Assembly (NCBI RefSeq): GCF_013185195.1
Contig: NZ_JAAZWC010000013.1
Span: 62,001-126,000, forward strand
Reading direction: 5' to 3'
Source of the DNA: Saccharibacillus qingshengii
Lineage (GTDB): Bacteria > Bacillota > Bacilli > Paenibacillales > Paenibacillaceae
DNA: 64,000 nt
The first letter of the stretch is position 1, and every line of letters begins with the position of its first letter. Both the position numbers and the translations under genes were made by a program. Below the pieces are notes generated by a model, which ran no database searches, had not been told where the DNA came from, and was given only the letters and a program-made list of their open reading frames with translations. Shown in pieces: positions 16,370 through 25,659 of the stretch.

Positions 16370-17424
16370 CAGAACCGAAACCGACGCCAAACGACAGCCG
16401 CCGATCGAACCATGGGGCCTATCCGCTTCCCGACGGAGACGGACGGGCAAGCCTGCTGGACATGTTCGACGCGGCGGGCGGAGAGTACCTCTCCGGCGAA
16501 GAAATCAGCCGGCGGCTCGGCGTCAGCCGCACGGCGGTATGGAAGCAGATCCGCCGGCTCAAAGACGCCGGTTATGTGTTCGATGCTTCACCCAAGCTTG
16601 GTTATCGCCTTGCGGCTTCCGTATCCGCCCTGGATACCCGGCGCATCGCATCGCATCTTCGGACGGTTCGTTTCGGACGGGAATTGACCGTGCTGGCGAA
16701 GACCGATTCCACGCAGACCGAAGCGGAGAAACGGGCGCGCGAAGGTGCGCCGGAAGGGACGCTTGTCGTAGCCGAAGAGCAGACTTCCGGACGGGGCAGA
16801 CAAGGAAGAGTCTGGCATTCGCCGCCCGGCAAAGGCGTCTGGATGAGCACGGTACTTCGTCCCGAAGGTCCCTTGACCGCCGTGCCGCAGCTGACCCTGC
16901 TGGCGGCGGTAGCCGTCTGCCGTGCGATTCGTCAGGTGAGCGGGGTGGAAGCCGGGATCAAATGGCCGAACGACCTGCTGGCGGACGGCCGCAAGCTGTG
17001 CGGGATACTGCTGGAAGCGGTGGTGGAAGACGGCGGCGTGCGGCACTGCATTATGGGAATCGGTATCGATGCCAATCTGGAGGAGTCCGATTATCCCGAG
17101 GAACTGCGAAGCAAAGTGACCTCGCTGCGGCGCGAATCGGGTATCGAAGTCGATCGCTCGGCGCTGATTGCGGCTGTGATGAACGAATTCGAGACCCTGT
17201 ATCGGCTGTATGCCGAGAGCGGATTCGAACCGGTGCGGCTGCTGTGGGAATCGCTGAGCGTTACGCTTGGCCGCGAAATCGTCGTGCGCGATGTACGCGG
17301 CGAACGCCGGGGATGGGCGCATGGACTCGGCGGGCAGGGCGAACTGATGATGCGCACGGAAGACGGGGCGGTCGTACCGGTTTATTCCGGCGATATCGAG
17401 CTCTATCCAAAAGAAAGAGAGTAA
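16366..17424 (+). CDS. birA: Bifunctional biotin-[acetyl-CoA-carboxylase] ligase / biotin repressor
   Basis: BirA, 352 residues, activates biotin to biotinyl-AMP and attaches it to the carboxylase carrier protein; with its HTH it also represses biotin genes. Residues ~30-85 (GGEYLSGEEISRRLGVSRTAVWKQI) form the winged helix. The ligase core has GRGRQGRVWHSPPG (biotinyl-AMP loop), KWPNDL and KLCGILLEA. A C-terminal SH3-like domain follows. About 25 residues rich in Pro, Asp and Ser precede the HTH, more than in B. subtilis. The start overlaps cca by 4 bases. Confidence 0.96.
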   Translation: MTEPKPTPNDSRRSNHGAYPLPDGDGRASLLDMFDAAGGEYLSGEEISRRLGVSRTAVWKQIRRLKDAGYVFDASPKLGYRLAASVSALDTRRIASHLRTVRFGRELTVLAKTDSTQTEAEKRAREGAPEGTLVVAEEQTSGRGRQGRVWHSPPGKGVWMSTVLRPEGPLTAVPQLTLLAAVAVCRAIRQVSGVEAGIKWPNDLLADGRKLCGILLEAVVEDGGVRHCIMGIGIDANLEESDYPEELRSKVTSLRRESGIEVDRSALIAAVMNEFETLYRLYAESGFEPVRLLWESLSVTLGREIVVRDVRGERRGWAHGLGGQGELMMRTEDGAVVPVYSGDIELYPKERE

Positions 17425-17459
17425 CAAAGAATAAGAAAGGTGTTTTCTTTTCGGAGATT

Positions 17460-17757
17460 TGTTATACTGGCGGTGTGGAGGCGGTATCGGCGTTTCAAGC
17501 CGAACTGCACTGCCGCAGCCGTAAAGATCCGATTGCAAGACCCCTGTTCCGGACGGACTTTCGCCCGGACCGTATGAATTGCCCTGCAGTTCTGCTCTGA
17601 GCCGTACAAGGACCGAGACAGAAGGGAGAAGCGAATCGTCGCGCCCGTTTCTTCTTACCTTTCGGCCCTTTTGGTGACAGCAAAAGGCTTTTTGCGTTGG
17701 ACAAAGCTGCAAGTCCGGTGCAAAGGCCCACACTATCCACAAAAGGAGCCTGATGAA
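17460..17757 (+). promoter_or_regulatory. panB leader with promoter and attenuator-like hairpin
   Basis: The 333-base gap between birA and panB holds an extended -10 promoter (TGTTATACT, 17461-17468; no good -35), several hairpins (for example CGGC/GCCG near 17490, CCGGAC/GTCCGG-type pairing near 17550-17570) and a terminator-like stem GCC-TTTTG / CAAAAGGC with five T (17666-17698) 60 bases before panB. The SD AAAAGGAG is at 17741. A ~220-nt leader ending in a terminator is typical of riboswitch or attenuator control, but no known riboswitch core was recognised. The hairpin may instead simply end readthrough from birA. Confidence 0.4.
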
Positions 17758-18687
17758 ATGACAGCAAAAAGACCGTTGAACGTAGTGAAAATTCGCAAAA
17801 TGAAACAGCAGAAAGAACCTTTGACGATGATTACGGCTTACGATTATCCGTCCGCGAAACTGGCGGAAGAAGCCGGCATCGACCTGATTCTGGTAGGAGA
17901 TTCCCTTGGAAACGTCGTACTCGGCTACGATTCGACGATTCCCGTAACTTTGGACGATATGGTGTATCATTCGAGAGCGACGGCGCGGGGAGCGGGCAAT
18001 ACGTTCATCGTCGCCGACATGCCTTTTATGACCTACCACGGAAGCATAGATGAAACGCTCAGAGGCGTGCGCCGCCTGATGCAGGAAGGACATGCGCACG
18101 CCGTCAAGATGGAAGGCGGTCTGGAGATTGCCTCCGCGGTCAAAGCGATTGTGCAGGCCGGAGTGCCGGTACTCGGGCATATCGGCCTGACGCCGCAGTC
18201 GGTCAATACGATCGGCGGCTACCGCGTGCAGGGCAAAGACGCCGAAGATGCCAAGCGCCTTATGAATGAAGCCAAAGCGCTGGAAGAAGCCGGAGCTTTC
18301 GCGGTCGTTCTGGAACTGGTTGCGGAAGAAACCGCCGCCGCCATCTCCCGCGAACTGTCGATCCCGACGATCGGCATCGGCGCCGGCCGCGGATGCGACG
18401 GCCAGGTGCTTGTGTTCCACGATGTGGTGAAGTACGCTTCGCCGTATATGGAGAAAAGATTCGTCAAAACGTTCGCCGATATCGGCTCGCAGATCCGCGG
18501 CGGGATCGAAGATTACGTAAACGAAGTGAAAAGCGGAGCTTTCCCGGCCGAAAATCACGTATTCAAAGCCGATGAAGGTGTCGGCGAGTCGCTGGATTCG
18601 CTGTACGGAGGAGGACGTTCCGAAGAAAAACCGGCTCATGCGGGAGACGGAACTTCCGATAAAAAGAAAGTGGGGGCGCAGGCATGA
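17758..18687 (+). CDS. panB: 3-methyl-2-oxobutanoate hydroxymethyltransferase
   Basis: PanB, 309 residues, transfers a hydroxymethyl group from methylene-THF to ketoisovalerate to make ketopantoate, the first step of pantothenate synthesis. MITAYDYPSAKLAEEAG, VGDSLGNVVLGYDST (Mg-binding Asp) and KMEGG are family motifs. GHIGLTPQS and IGIGAGRGCDGQVLV complete the active site. About 30 residues, charged and low in complexity, extend past the usual end. ATG 17758 follows AAAAGGAG. The stop overlaps panC (ATGA), so panBCD is one operon. Confidence 0.96.
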   Translation: MTAKRPLNVVKIRKMKQQKEPLTMITAYDYPSAKLAEEAGIDLILVGDSLGNVVLGYDSTIPVTLDDMVYHSRATARGAGNTFIVADMPFMTYHGSIDETLRGVRRLMQEGHAHAVKMEGGLEIASAVKAIVQAGVPVLGHIGLTPQSVNTIGGYRVQGKDAEDAKRLMNEAKALEEAGAFAVVLELVAEETAAAISRELSIPTIGIGAGRGCDGQVLVFHDVVKYASPYMEKRFVKTFADIGSQIRGGIEDYVNEVKSGAFPAENHVFKADEGVGESLDSLYGGGRSEEKPAHAGDGTSDKKKVGAQA

Positions 18688-19598
18688 AGATTGCCGCCAC
18701 TATCGCCGAAGCGCGTACTTTGATCGCCGCGCTGCGCGAAGAGCGCCGCGGCTCGGAGCAGGGAAACGCTGTCGGTTTCGTGCCGACGATGGGTTATCTG
18801 CACGAAGGCCATGCCAGCCTGCTGCGGCGTTCGCGCGCCGAAAGCGGCATATCCGTGCTCAGCATCTTCGTCAACCCGATCCAGTTCGGACCGGGGGAAG
18901 ATCTGGACCGCTACCCGCGCAGCGAAAAAGCGGATCTGGAACTGGCCGAACGAGAAGGAGTGGATGTCGTATTCCTGCCTTCCGTGGACGAGATGTATCC
19001 GCAAGAACGCAAAACGACCGTCACCGTCACTGGAGTCACCGAGCGCCTGTGCGGCGCTTCGCGCCCGGGACATTTTGATGGAGTCGCCACCGTGGTATCG
19101 AAACTGTTCCATATCGTCAAACCCGACAAAGCTTTCTTCGGAGCCAAAGACGCCCAGCAGGTAGCGGTTCTGCAGAAAATGGTCATCGATCTGAACATGG
19201 ACGTCGAAATCGTGCCTTGTCCGATCATACGCGAGGAAGACGGGCTTGCGCTCAGTTCGCGCAATGTGTATCTCAGCAGCGAGCAGCGCAGGGAAGCGCT
19301 TGTGCTGTCGCGTTCGCTGCGCGAAGCGGCCGAGCGGATCCAATCCGGCGAGAGCGTGTCGCCCCGCCGGATTGTCGAAGACGTCACCCGGGCCATTCAG
19401 GCTTCTCCGCTTGCCGTCATCGACTATGTGGAAATGCTGGCGTTCCCTGACCTTGTACCGCTGGACGAAGAACACGGATTATCTGATTTGAGGGACTCGG
19501 GAGGATCGCTTATCCTTGCGGTAGCCGTCAAATTCGGTACGACCCGACTGATCGACAATGTCATTATGAAGCTCAAGGAGGCTGCTCTGCATGTATAG
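18684..19598 (+). CDS. panC: Pantothenate synthetase (pantoate-beta-alanine ligase)
   Basis: PanC, 304 residues, joins pantoate and beta-alanine with [19 protein letters not shown] holds the HxGH nucleotidyl-transfer motif. [32 protein letters not shown] and the KMS-like region [11 protein letters not shown] follow. The insert [10 protein letters not shown] near residue 25 makes it slightly longer than average. It overlaps panB by 4 and panD by 8 bases. Confidence 0.97.
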   Translation: MKIAATIAEARTLIAALREERRGSEQGNAVGFVPTMGYLHEGHASLLRRSRAESGISVLSIFVNPIQFGPGEDLDRYPRSEKADLELAEREGVDVVFLPSVDEMYPQERKTTVTVTGVTERLCGASRPGHFDGVATVVSKLFHIVKPDKAFFGAKDAQQVAVLQKMVIDLNMDVEIVPCPIIREEDGLALSSRNVYLSSEQRREALVLSRSLREAAERIQSGESVSPRRIVEDVTRAIQASPLAVIDYVEMLAFPDLVPLDEEHGLSDLRDSGGSLILAVAVKFGTTRLIDNVIMKLKEAALHV

Positions 19599-19974
19599 AA
19601 CCATGATGAAATCGAAGATTCACCGTGCGACGGTTACGGAAGCGAATCTGAACTACGTAGGAAGCATCACGATTGACGAAGATCTGATGGATGCGGCCGA
19701 TCTGCTGGAGAACGAGAAAGTGCAGATCGTCGACAACAACAACGGCGAGCGGCTGGAAACGTACGTGATTCCGGGTGTCCGCGGGAGCGGAGTCATCTGC
19801 CTTAACGGCGCGGCGGCGCGGCGTGTACAGCCCGGAGATACCGTGATTATTATCTCCTATGCGTCGATGTCGAATGAAGAAGCGCTGCTGCATCAACCGA
19901 CCGTCGTGTTTGTGGATGAAGGCAACCGCGCCGTCGAGACGGCCGTCAAAGAAATTCACGCCACGATTCGTTAA
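19591..19974 (+). CDS. panD: Aspartate 1-decarboxylase, pyruvoyl-dependent
   Basis: PanD, 127 residues, makes beta-alanine from aspartate for PanC. The proenzyme cuts itself between Gly24 and Ser25 (NYVGSITID), turning Ser25 into the pyruvoyl group, exactly as in E. coli PanD. Lys9, Tyr22 and [14 protein letters not shown] complete the active site. Length and motifs are normal. It is the last gene of panBCD, followed by a terminator. Confidence 0.97.
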   Translation: MYRTMMKSKIHRATVTEANLNYVGSITIDEDLMDAADLLENEKVQIVDNNNGERLETYVIPGVRGSGVICLNGAAARRVQPGDTVIIISYASMSNEEALLHQPTVVFVDEGNRAVETAVKEIHATIR

Positions 19975-19982
19975 AAAAGCGA

Positions 19983-20028
19983 AAAGCGGACGCCGCTCGC
20001 ATCACGATGCGCGGCGCCGCTTTTTTTC
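19983..20028 (+). terminator. Intrinsic terminator after panD
   Basis: AAAGCGG..GCCGC..GCAT pairs with ATGC..GGCG CCGCTTT around CACG and runs into seven T. Confidence 0.9.
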
Positions 20029-20149
20029 TGCGCTGCACGCGCAAAACCTTCCTTTTTTTGGGCTTCGTGCAGTGGTGAATGGTTTCCCAAACCGCCCTTT
20101 GTCTGTTATGCTGATAAGGAAATACGTATTGAAAGGATTTATCGATTCC

Positions 20150-23014
20150 ATGAAATTTGCCGTGCTGGATTTTGAAACGACGGGCACTCAGGCATCGGAT
20201 GCCATCATCCAGATCGGTCTGAGCGTCATTGACCACGATCTGCAGATCGTGGATACGTACCAGTCCCTGGTCAATCCCGGCGTTCCGCTTCCGTCGTTCA
20301 TTGCCGAACTGACAGGAATTCGCGAAGAACAGCTTGGCGAAGCGCCGGTATTGGACGAAGCGATCATCGGGATGATCCCGCTGCTGGATGACGCCGTCCT
20401 GATCGGACACAATGTGGCGTTTGATTTCGGCTTTTTGCAGCGCGCACTCGACCAGACCGGATATCTGCCGTTCAGCGGCCGGATTCTGGATACGATCGAT
20501 CTGCTGCGTATTTTGTATCCTTCGATTACGAGTTACCAGCTCGGCGCGGTCGCGTCGCAGTTTGGCGTTCCGCACGAGCGGCCGCACCAGGCGGACAGTG
20601 ACGCGCTGGCGACGGCGCACGTTTTTTTGCACTGTCTGGAAGAAGCGAGAACGCTGCCGCTCGTGACGCTGCAGCGCATAGCCGAACTGCTCGCAGGCGA
20701 CAGCGATCTGGGTTGGTTTTTCCAGACGCTGGTCGAAGAGAAAGAGCTTGAGCCTCTTCAGGAAAGCGGAGAATTCAAGTTCTACCGCCAGTTCGCGCTC
20801 AAGACGGGCGAGTGGGCCGAAGTGCCTCCCGCCCGCGAAATCCGCGACGGCAATCCGCTTGAAGAGGTGTCGTTTGAACAATTTCTGGAACAGGTGCAGA
20901 ACAATCTGCGGGCCGAACTTCCCGGATACGAAGAGCGGGAATCGCAGAACATCATGTTCGGCAAAGTCCAGGAAGCGTTCGACAGCGACAAGCATCTGCT
21001 GATCGAGGCGGGAACAGGAACGGGCAAGTCGCTCGGTTATCTGATTCCCGCCATTTACGAGAGCGTCAAGAAAGATCGCAAAGTGATGGTCAGTACGCAT
21101 ACGATCAATCTGCAGGAACAGCTGCGCGAACGCGATGTTCCGCTGCTGAGCCGTGTCGTGCCGTTCGAATTCCGCGCCTCGGTATTCAAAGGACGCCAGC
21201 ATTACCTGTGCATGCGCAAGCTGGAACAGAAAATCGACCGGCGCGAATTCACACATCCCGCGGACGATGCGCTGACGGCGGCGCAGCTTGTTGTCTGGCT
21301 GACCCGAACGCAAAGCGGCGACGACGAGGAACTGAATCTCGGGATCGGCCGCGGCCAGGATTTCTGGGATACGATTGCCAGCGAGACGGATTCGTGTCTG
21401 GGCCGCGCCTGTCCGTGGTTCCGAAGCTGCTATTATTATCGGGCGAAACATGAAGCCTCCATGGCCGATGTCGTCGTGACGAACCATTCCAAACTGTTCT
21501 CCGACGTCAAAGCCGACGATCAGCTGCTGCCCGCCTACGAGCGTCTGGTGATCGACGAAGCGCATCATCTCGAAGATGTGGCCGGCAAGCATTTGGGGCT
21601 GCATCTGAAATATTTCTCGTTTGTCCATACCCTGAACCGGCTCTACAAAGACGGCAAAAACGGCCAGCTTCCGGCCCTGCGCCAGCTGCTTGGACGAATC
21701 GGACACGAGAAGAAAAACGATTGGAACAAGGCGATCGACGATATTGTTCCGGAACTGATCGATGCCAAAGAAAACTGGGACAAACTGACGGAGCTGCTCT
21801 ATACGCTGCTGCCCGATCGGGCGGATATCTCTGCACCCGAAGCCGGCCAGCATACGCTGCGGCTGACGGCGGGCGAATATCCGGCAGGTTGGGATACGCT
21901 GTCGACGCTGGAAGACCAGATCTACGTAGGTCTGGGCGAAGCGATCCGGCGCGGAGAACGAATGGCGGCTTCCGTCAAGGAAGACAGCGGCGATTACACG
22001 GCCGAAGGGCTGGCTACGGATATTTCGGGTTTGTTCAAAGATTTATCCGAAGCGAGGGAGTCGCTGCGCTTCTTTATGCGTCTCGACGACGGCAGTACCG
22101 TATACTGGCTCGAAGGCAGTTCGCAGTTCAAGAGCAAGTCGCTGCAGATGTATGCGGTACCGATCGATGTGAGCGCGCAGCTGCAGCAGCACTTTTTTGA
22201 TAAAAAGAAAAGTGTCGTTCTGACTTCGGCTACGCTTGCCGTTGACAAGAAGTTCGACTACATGATCGATCAGCTGGGTCTGCGCGAAGCCTCTTCGCAA
22301 AAAAGACTGTTAACGGAAGTGCTGCCTTCGCCGTTCAATTACCGGGAGCAGGCGCTGCTGATCGTTCCGCGGGATTTCCCGAGTGTCAAAGGACAGATGG
22401 CGGATGCTTCTTTCCTGGCCGCTCTGACCGATTCGCTGGCCCGGACCGCGGAAGCGACGCAGGGACGCATGCTGGTGCTGTTCACTTCCTATCGGATGCT
22501 GCGCCAGGTATACGAGCCGCTTAAGGAGCTGCTGTCCGCGTCGGGCATTTCGCTGATCGGGCAGGGAGTGGACAGCGGAAGCCGCAGCCGTCTCACTCGG
22601 CGTTTTCAGGAGAATGCGAAGACCGTGCTGCTCGGCACCAGCAGTTTCTGGGAAGGGGTCGATATTCCCGGCGATGCGCTGACCTGCCTGGCGATCGTAC
22701 GCCTTCCGTTTCAGCCGCCGAGCCATCCGCTGCTGGAAGCCAAAAGCGAGCTGCTCAAGCGGCAGAATCTCAATCCTTTTATGAAATTGTCCGTTCCGCA
22801 GGCCGTGATCCGCTTCAAACAGGGATTCGGCCGGCTGGTGCGCACACGGCGCGACCGCGGCATCGTAATCGTCTATGATACGCGCGTGATCGAATCGTAT
22901 TACGGCAAGTACTTTTTATACTCGCTTCCGGGTCCGAAAATGGAGCATATGGCGCTCGAGCAGATTGTGCCGAGAGTTGCCGAGTGGCTGGAACCGGAAG
23001 GAAAGTCGGATTAA
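20150..23014 (+). CDS. dinG: DinG-family helicase with N-terminal exonuclease domain
   Basis: A 954-residue fusion as in B. subtilis DinG/YpvA. Residues 1-170 are a DEDD 3'-5' exonuclease of the DnaQ type (FAVLDFETTG, IGHNVAFDFGFL, HQADSDALAT). Then comes an XPD-like SF2 helicase: Walker A EAGTGTGKS (~286-294), DEAH as VIDEAHH (~467), and C-terminal motifs GTSSFWEGVDIPGD and QGFGRLVRTRRDRG. Four cysteines (354, 416, 421, 427) are spaced C...C-x4-C-x5-C, the same as the iron-sulfur ligands of E. coli DinG. ATG 20150 follows AAAGGA; ATG 20108 has no ribosome site. A role in DNA repair or R-loop resolution is likely. Confidence 0.94.
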   Translation: MKFAVLDFETTGTQASDAIIQIGLSVIDHDLQIVDTYQSLVNPGVPLPSFIAELTGIREEQLGEAPVLDEAIIGMIPLLDDAVLIGHNVAFDFGFLQRALDQTGYLPFSGRILDTIDLLRILYPSITSYQLGAVASQFGVPHERPHQADSDALATAHVFLHCLEEARTLPLVTLQRIAELLAGDSDLGWFFQTLVEEKELEPLQESGEFKFYRQFALKTGEWAEVPPAREIRDGNPLEEVSFEQFLEQVQNNLRAELPGYEERESQNIMFGKVQEAFDSDKHLLIEAGTGTGKSLGYLIPAIYESVKKDRKVMVSTHTINLQEQLRERDVPLLSRVVPFEFRASVFKGRQHYLCMRKLEQKIDRREFTHPADDALTAAQLVVWLTRTQSGDDEELNLGIGRGQDFWDTIASETDSCLGRACPWFRSCYYYRAKHEASMADVVVTNHSKLFSDVKADDQLLPAYERLVIDEAHHLEDVAGKHLGLHLKYFSFVHTLNRLYKDGKNGQLPALRQLLGRIGHEKKNDWNKAIDDIVPELIDAKENWDKLTELLYTLLPDRADISAPEAGQHTLRLTAGEYPAGWDTLSTLEDQIYVGLGEAIRRGERMAASVKEDSGDYTAEGLATDISGLFKDLSEARESLRFFMRLDDGSTVYWLEGSSQFKSKSLQMYAVPIDVSAQLQQHFFDKKKSVVLTSATLAVDKKFDYMIDQLGLREASSQKRLLTEVLPSPFNYREQALLIVPRDFPSVKGQMADASFLAALTDSLARTAEATQGRMLVLFTSYRMLRQVYEPLKELLSASGISLIGQGVDSGSRSRLTRRFQENAKTVLLGTSSFWEGVDIPGDALTCLAIVRLPFQPPSHPLLEAKSELLKRQNLNPFMKLSVPQAVIRFKQGFGRLVRTRRDRGIVIVYDTRVIESYYGKYFLYSLPGPKMEHMALEQIVPRVAEWLEPEGKSD

Positions 23015-23039
23015 CTTATTCCCCTGGGAGGGACCTTGA

Positions 23040-23717
23040 ATGAAAGCGGAAAAAATTTCGGAAGCCGTTGTTCGCAGACTTCCCGTTTACCTGCGCCACC
23101 TGAGTGAACTGCATAAACGTGAAGTCATGACGGTATCGTCACAGGAACTCGGCCAGAAACTGGATCTCAATCCGGCGCAAATCCGGAAAGACCTTGCCTA
23201 TTTCGGAGATTTTGGCCGCAAAGGTATCGGATACGACGTTTCTTACCTGATCGAGAAAATTCGCCATATCCTCAAGCTGGACCGCCAGATCAACGTGGCG
23301 CTGATCGGTGCGGGTAATCTGGGGCATGCGCTGTCCAATTATAATATGTACCTCAAAGAAAGCATGAAGATCGTAGCGGTGTTCGATTCGTATACGCCGA
23401 AGGTCGGCACCAAAATCAACAAACTGACCGTACAGCCGATCGAAGAACTGCAGTCTACCGTTGCGGAGAAAGGGATTCGCGTCGGGATTATTACCGTGCC
23501 GGATTCCGAAGCCCAGCGCGTGGCCGACCAACTGGTCGGAGCCGGCGTGGAAGCGATCCTGAATTTTGCGCCTACCGTCTTGAAGGTACCGGCCGAAGTC
23601 CGGATCCATACGGCCGATTTCACGACCGACCTGCTCAGCCTGGCTTATTATCTCGATAACGGAAAGGAAGCGGACATCCATGACAACGACAAACAGCCCG
23701 AGCAAGTGGATCGTTAG
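23040..23717 (+). CDS. rex: Redox-sensing transcriptional repressor Rex
   Basis: Rex, 225 residues, represses fermentation and respiration genes and leaves DNA when the NADH/NAD ratio rises. Residues 1-80 are a winged helix (RRLPVYLRHLSELHKREVMTVSS is the family start, followed by LDLNPAQIRKDLAYFGDFGRKGIGYDV). Residues 85-200 are the Rossmann NAD(H) domain with VALIGAGNLGHAL. GGGAGGGAC precedes the ATG. It overlaps mtaD by 38 bases. The hbd and ackA genes downstream in this window are the kind of fermentation genes Rex controls, but no Rex box was confirmed. Confidence 0.96.
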   Translation: MKAEKISEAVVRRLPVYLRHLSELHKREVMTVSSQELGQKLDLNPAQIRKDLAYFGDFGRKGIGYDVSYLIEKIRHILKLDRQINVALIGAGNLGHALSNYNMYLKESMKIVAVFDSYTPKVGTKINKLTVQPIEELQSTVAEKGIRVGIITVPDSEAQRVADQLVGAGVEAILNFAPTVLKVPAEVRIHTADFTTDLLSLAYYLDNGKEADIHDNDKQPEQVDR

Positions 23718-24990
23718 AAACGGCGTATTCGCCACCGGCCTGCAGGGAGAAGTCGTCAAAGGCTGTATGGTGATCGATCAAGGCATGATTGCCTATATCG
23801 GAACCGAAGAACCGGAAGACGCACGCGATCTGCCCTCGGTTGACGGAAAAGGCCTGCTGTTTATGCCGGGTCTGGTCAACAGCCACGGCCATACGGCCAT
23901 GTCGCTGCTGCGGGGCTACGGAGACGACATGGTGCTGCAGGAATGGCTGCAGACCAAAATGTGGCCGATGGAAGCCAAGTTCACGTCGGACGATGTCTAT
24001 TGGGGCAGTTCGCTGTCGATCATCGAAATGCTCAAAAGCGGGACAACGACCTTCCTCGATATGTACGACCATATGGACCGTGTTGCGGAAGCGGTAGTGA
24101 AATCGGGAATGCGGGCTTCGCTGACGCGCGGCGTTATCGGACTGTGTTCGGAAGAAGAACAGGAATCCAAACTGGCCGACGCGATCGCTTTTGCCAAAGC
24201 CTGGCACGGACAAGCGGACGGACGCATTACGGTTATGATGTCGCCGCATGCGCCGTATACCTGCCCGCCTGCCTTCATCGAACGGTTTGTTCAGGCGGCG
24301 CACGATCTGGATCTGCCGCTGCACACGCATATGTCGGAAACAGCGGCCGAAGTGGAGCAGAATGTTCGGGACTACGGACTGCGTCCGGTGGCCCATCTTG
24401 AAAAACAGGGCTTCTTCTCCCGTCCGTCGATGGTGGCGCATGCCGTTCACCTGACGGACGAAGAGATCGACATGCTCGCCGCGCACAAAGTGGCGGTCTC
24501 GCACAATCCGGGCAGCAACCTGAAGCTTGCGAGCGGCGTGGCGAGAGTGCCGCAGCTGCTCAAAGCGGGCGTTGTCGTATCGCTTGGCACAGACGGTCCG
24601 GCCAGCAACAACAACCTTGACATGTTCGAGGAGATGCGTCTGGCCGCGCTGATCCACAAAGGCGTATCGGGCGATCCGACAGCCGTTCCGGCAGCGGAAG
24701 CGCTGCGTATGGGGACGCTGTACGGGGCACAGTCGTTGTACCTGGACAACCTGGGTACCCTTGCCGCCGGAATGAAAGCGGACTTTGTGGCACTCGATAC
24801 CGAGCAGGCCCATTTCCTGCCGCGCACCGACTACGTATCGCATATCGTGTATTCGGCTGCCGGCCAGGACGTCCGTCATGTCTGGGTGGACGGGGTTCAG
24901 ATCGTCAAGAATCGGGAATGTCTGACGATGGACGAAGAGAAAATCCGGTTCGAAGCCCAAGCGGCATTCGAAGGGCTGCTGGCCCGGTAA
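23680..24990 (+). CDS. mtaD: 5-methylthioadenosine/S-adenosylhomocysteine deaminase-type amidohydrolase
   Basis: A 436-residue metal-dependent amidohydrolase. The metal site comprises GLVNSHGHTAMSLLRGYGDD (HxH), LHTHMSETAAEV, VAHAVHLTDEE and the Asp in SLGTDGPASNNNLDMFEEM. These motifs match the MtaD subgroup that deaminates 5'-methylthioadenosine or S-adenosylhomocysteine to the inosyl product. The nearest other family is the TRZ/ATZ chlorohydrolases. ATG 23680 lies within the rex end and follows GGAAAGGAAG. The overlap suggests co-translation with rex. Confidence 0.88.
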   Translation: MTTTNSPSKWIVRNGVFATGLQGEVVKGCMVIDQGMIAYIGTEEPEDARDLPSVDGKGLLFMPGLVNSHGHTAMSLLRGYGDDMVLQEWLQTKMWPMEAKFTSDDVYWGSSLSIIEMLKSGTTTFLDMYDHMDRVAEAVVKSGMRASLTRGVIGLCSEEEQESKLADAIAFAKAWHGQADGRITVMMSPHAPYTCPPAFIERFVQAAHDLDLPLHTHMSETAAEVEQNVRDYGLRPVAHLEKQGFFSRPSMVAHAVHLTDEEIDMLAAHKVAVSHNPGSNLKLASGVARVPQLLKAGVVVSLGTDGPASNNNLDMFEEMRLAALIHKGVSGDPTAVPAAEALRMGTLYGAQSLYLDNLGTLAAGMKADFVALDTEQAHFLPRTDYVSHIVYSAAGQDVRHVWVDGVQIVKNRECLTMDEEKIRFEAQAAFEGLLAR

Positions 24991-25015
24991 TCCGGACATC
25001 GGGAGGAAAGACAAC

Positions 25016-25534
25016 GTGAGCAAGCGTACCAAAATCATCCTGCTGGCCGTGCTCGTTCTGCTGATCCTGCTGTCGGGAGCCTATTTGTATTACACGCTTT
25101 CGATGAAAGAACGGACAAACGAGCGGAGCGAGGCCGTCGCATTGGCCGTCTCCAAGGCGCAGTTGACCGAAACCGGGCGGGCAGACAAATGGGTATGGGG
25201 CGAGGACTCGATCTTCTGGGTCGTCCAGGGCTCGACGGCTGCGGGCGAGCAGCAGTACGTCTGGCTGCAATATACCCAAGAAGGCAAGCCGGCGCAAGGC
25301 AAAAGCGCGGTTCGGATCATGCCGGCGGCCGGAACGATATCCCGGGAAGACATGTGGAATCGGCTCGAAACCGAACTGCCCGATGCCGATTTGATCCGGA
25401 TGCTTCCGGGCTTCTATAACAAACAGTACGTCTGGCAGATTTTCTATGAACAAGCCGGCGAGCATTACTACCGGTTCTACAGCCTGACGGACGGAAGAGC
25501 GATCGACGAGCCTTTCCTTCTTCCGAATTGGTAG
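25016..25534 (+). CDS. tseB: TseB-like cell-wall elongation regulator (DUF5590)
   Basis: A 172-residue protein with a GTG start after GGGAGGAAAG. One membrane helix (IILLAVLVLLILLSGAYLYY, residues 5-25) anchors an extracellular domain of ~140 residues with two related halves, as in B. subtilis TseB (YpmB). TseB binds PBP2A and affects rod-shape wall synthesis and penicillin tolerance. Visible markers are a helix rich in Glu/Ala (ERSEAVALAVSKAQL), the VQG and WLQY strands, and YVWQIFYEQ near the end. The location between dinG and asnS agrees with B. subtilis ypmB, though aspB is missing here. Confidence 0.82.
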   Translation: MSKRTKIILLAVLVLLILLSGAYLYYTLSMKERTNERSEAVALAVSKAQLTETGRADKWVWGEDSIFWVVQGSTAAGEQQYVWLQYTQEGKPAQGKSAVRIMPAAGTISREDMWNRLETELPDADLIRMLPGFYNKQYVWQIFYEQAGEHYYRFYSLTDGRAIDEPFLLPNW

Positions 25535-25621
25535 GAACCCGCTGCCCAAGCCCGTTTTTTGCATGTGCGCCTGGCGGCGCAGGTTCGTCCGGCTTTTTGG
25601 CGGACGCTCGCCGAGAACATC

Positions 25622-25659
25622 AAAAAAGCTTCTCCATGATTGCATGGAGAAGCTTTTTT
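25622..25659. terminator. Bidirectional terminator after tseB
   Basis: AAAAAAGCTTCTCCATG pairs perfectly with CATGGAGAAGCTTTTTT around ATTG. It works as a T-run terminator on either strand. Confidence 0.92.

Noticed and set aside
16588-18639. 683-codon open frame on the - strand across birA and panB
   Set aside because: It spans two well-identified genes and an intergenic gap, has no SD and no recognisable motif; taken as a reverse-frame shadow.
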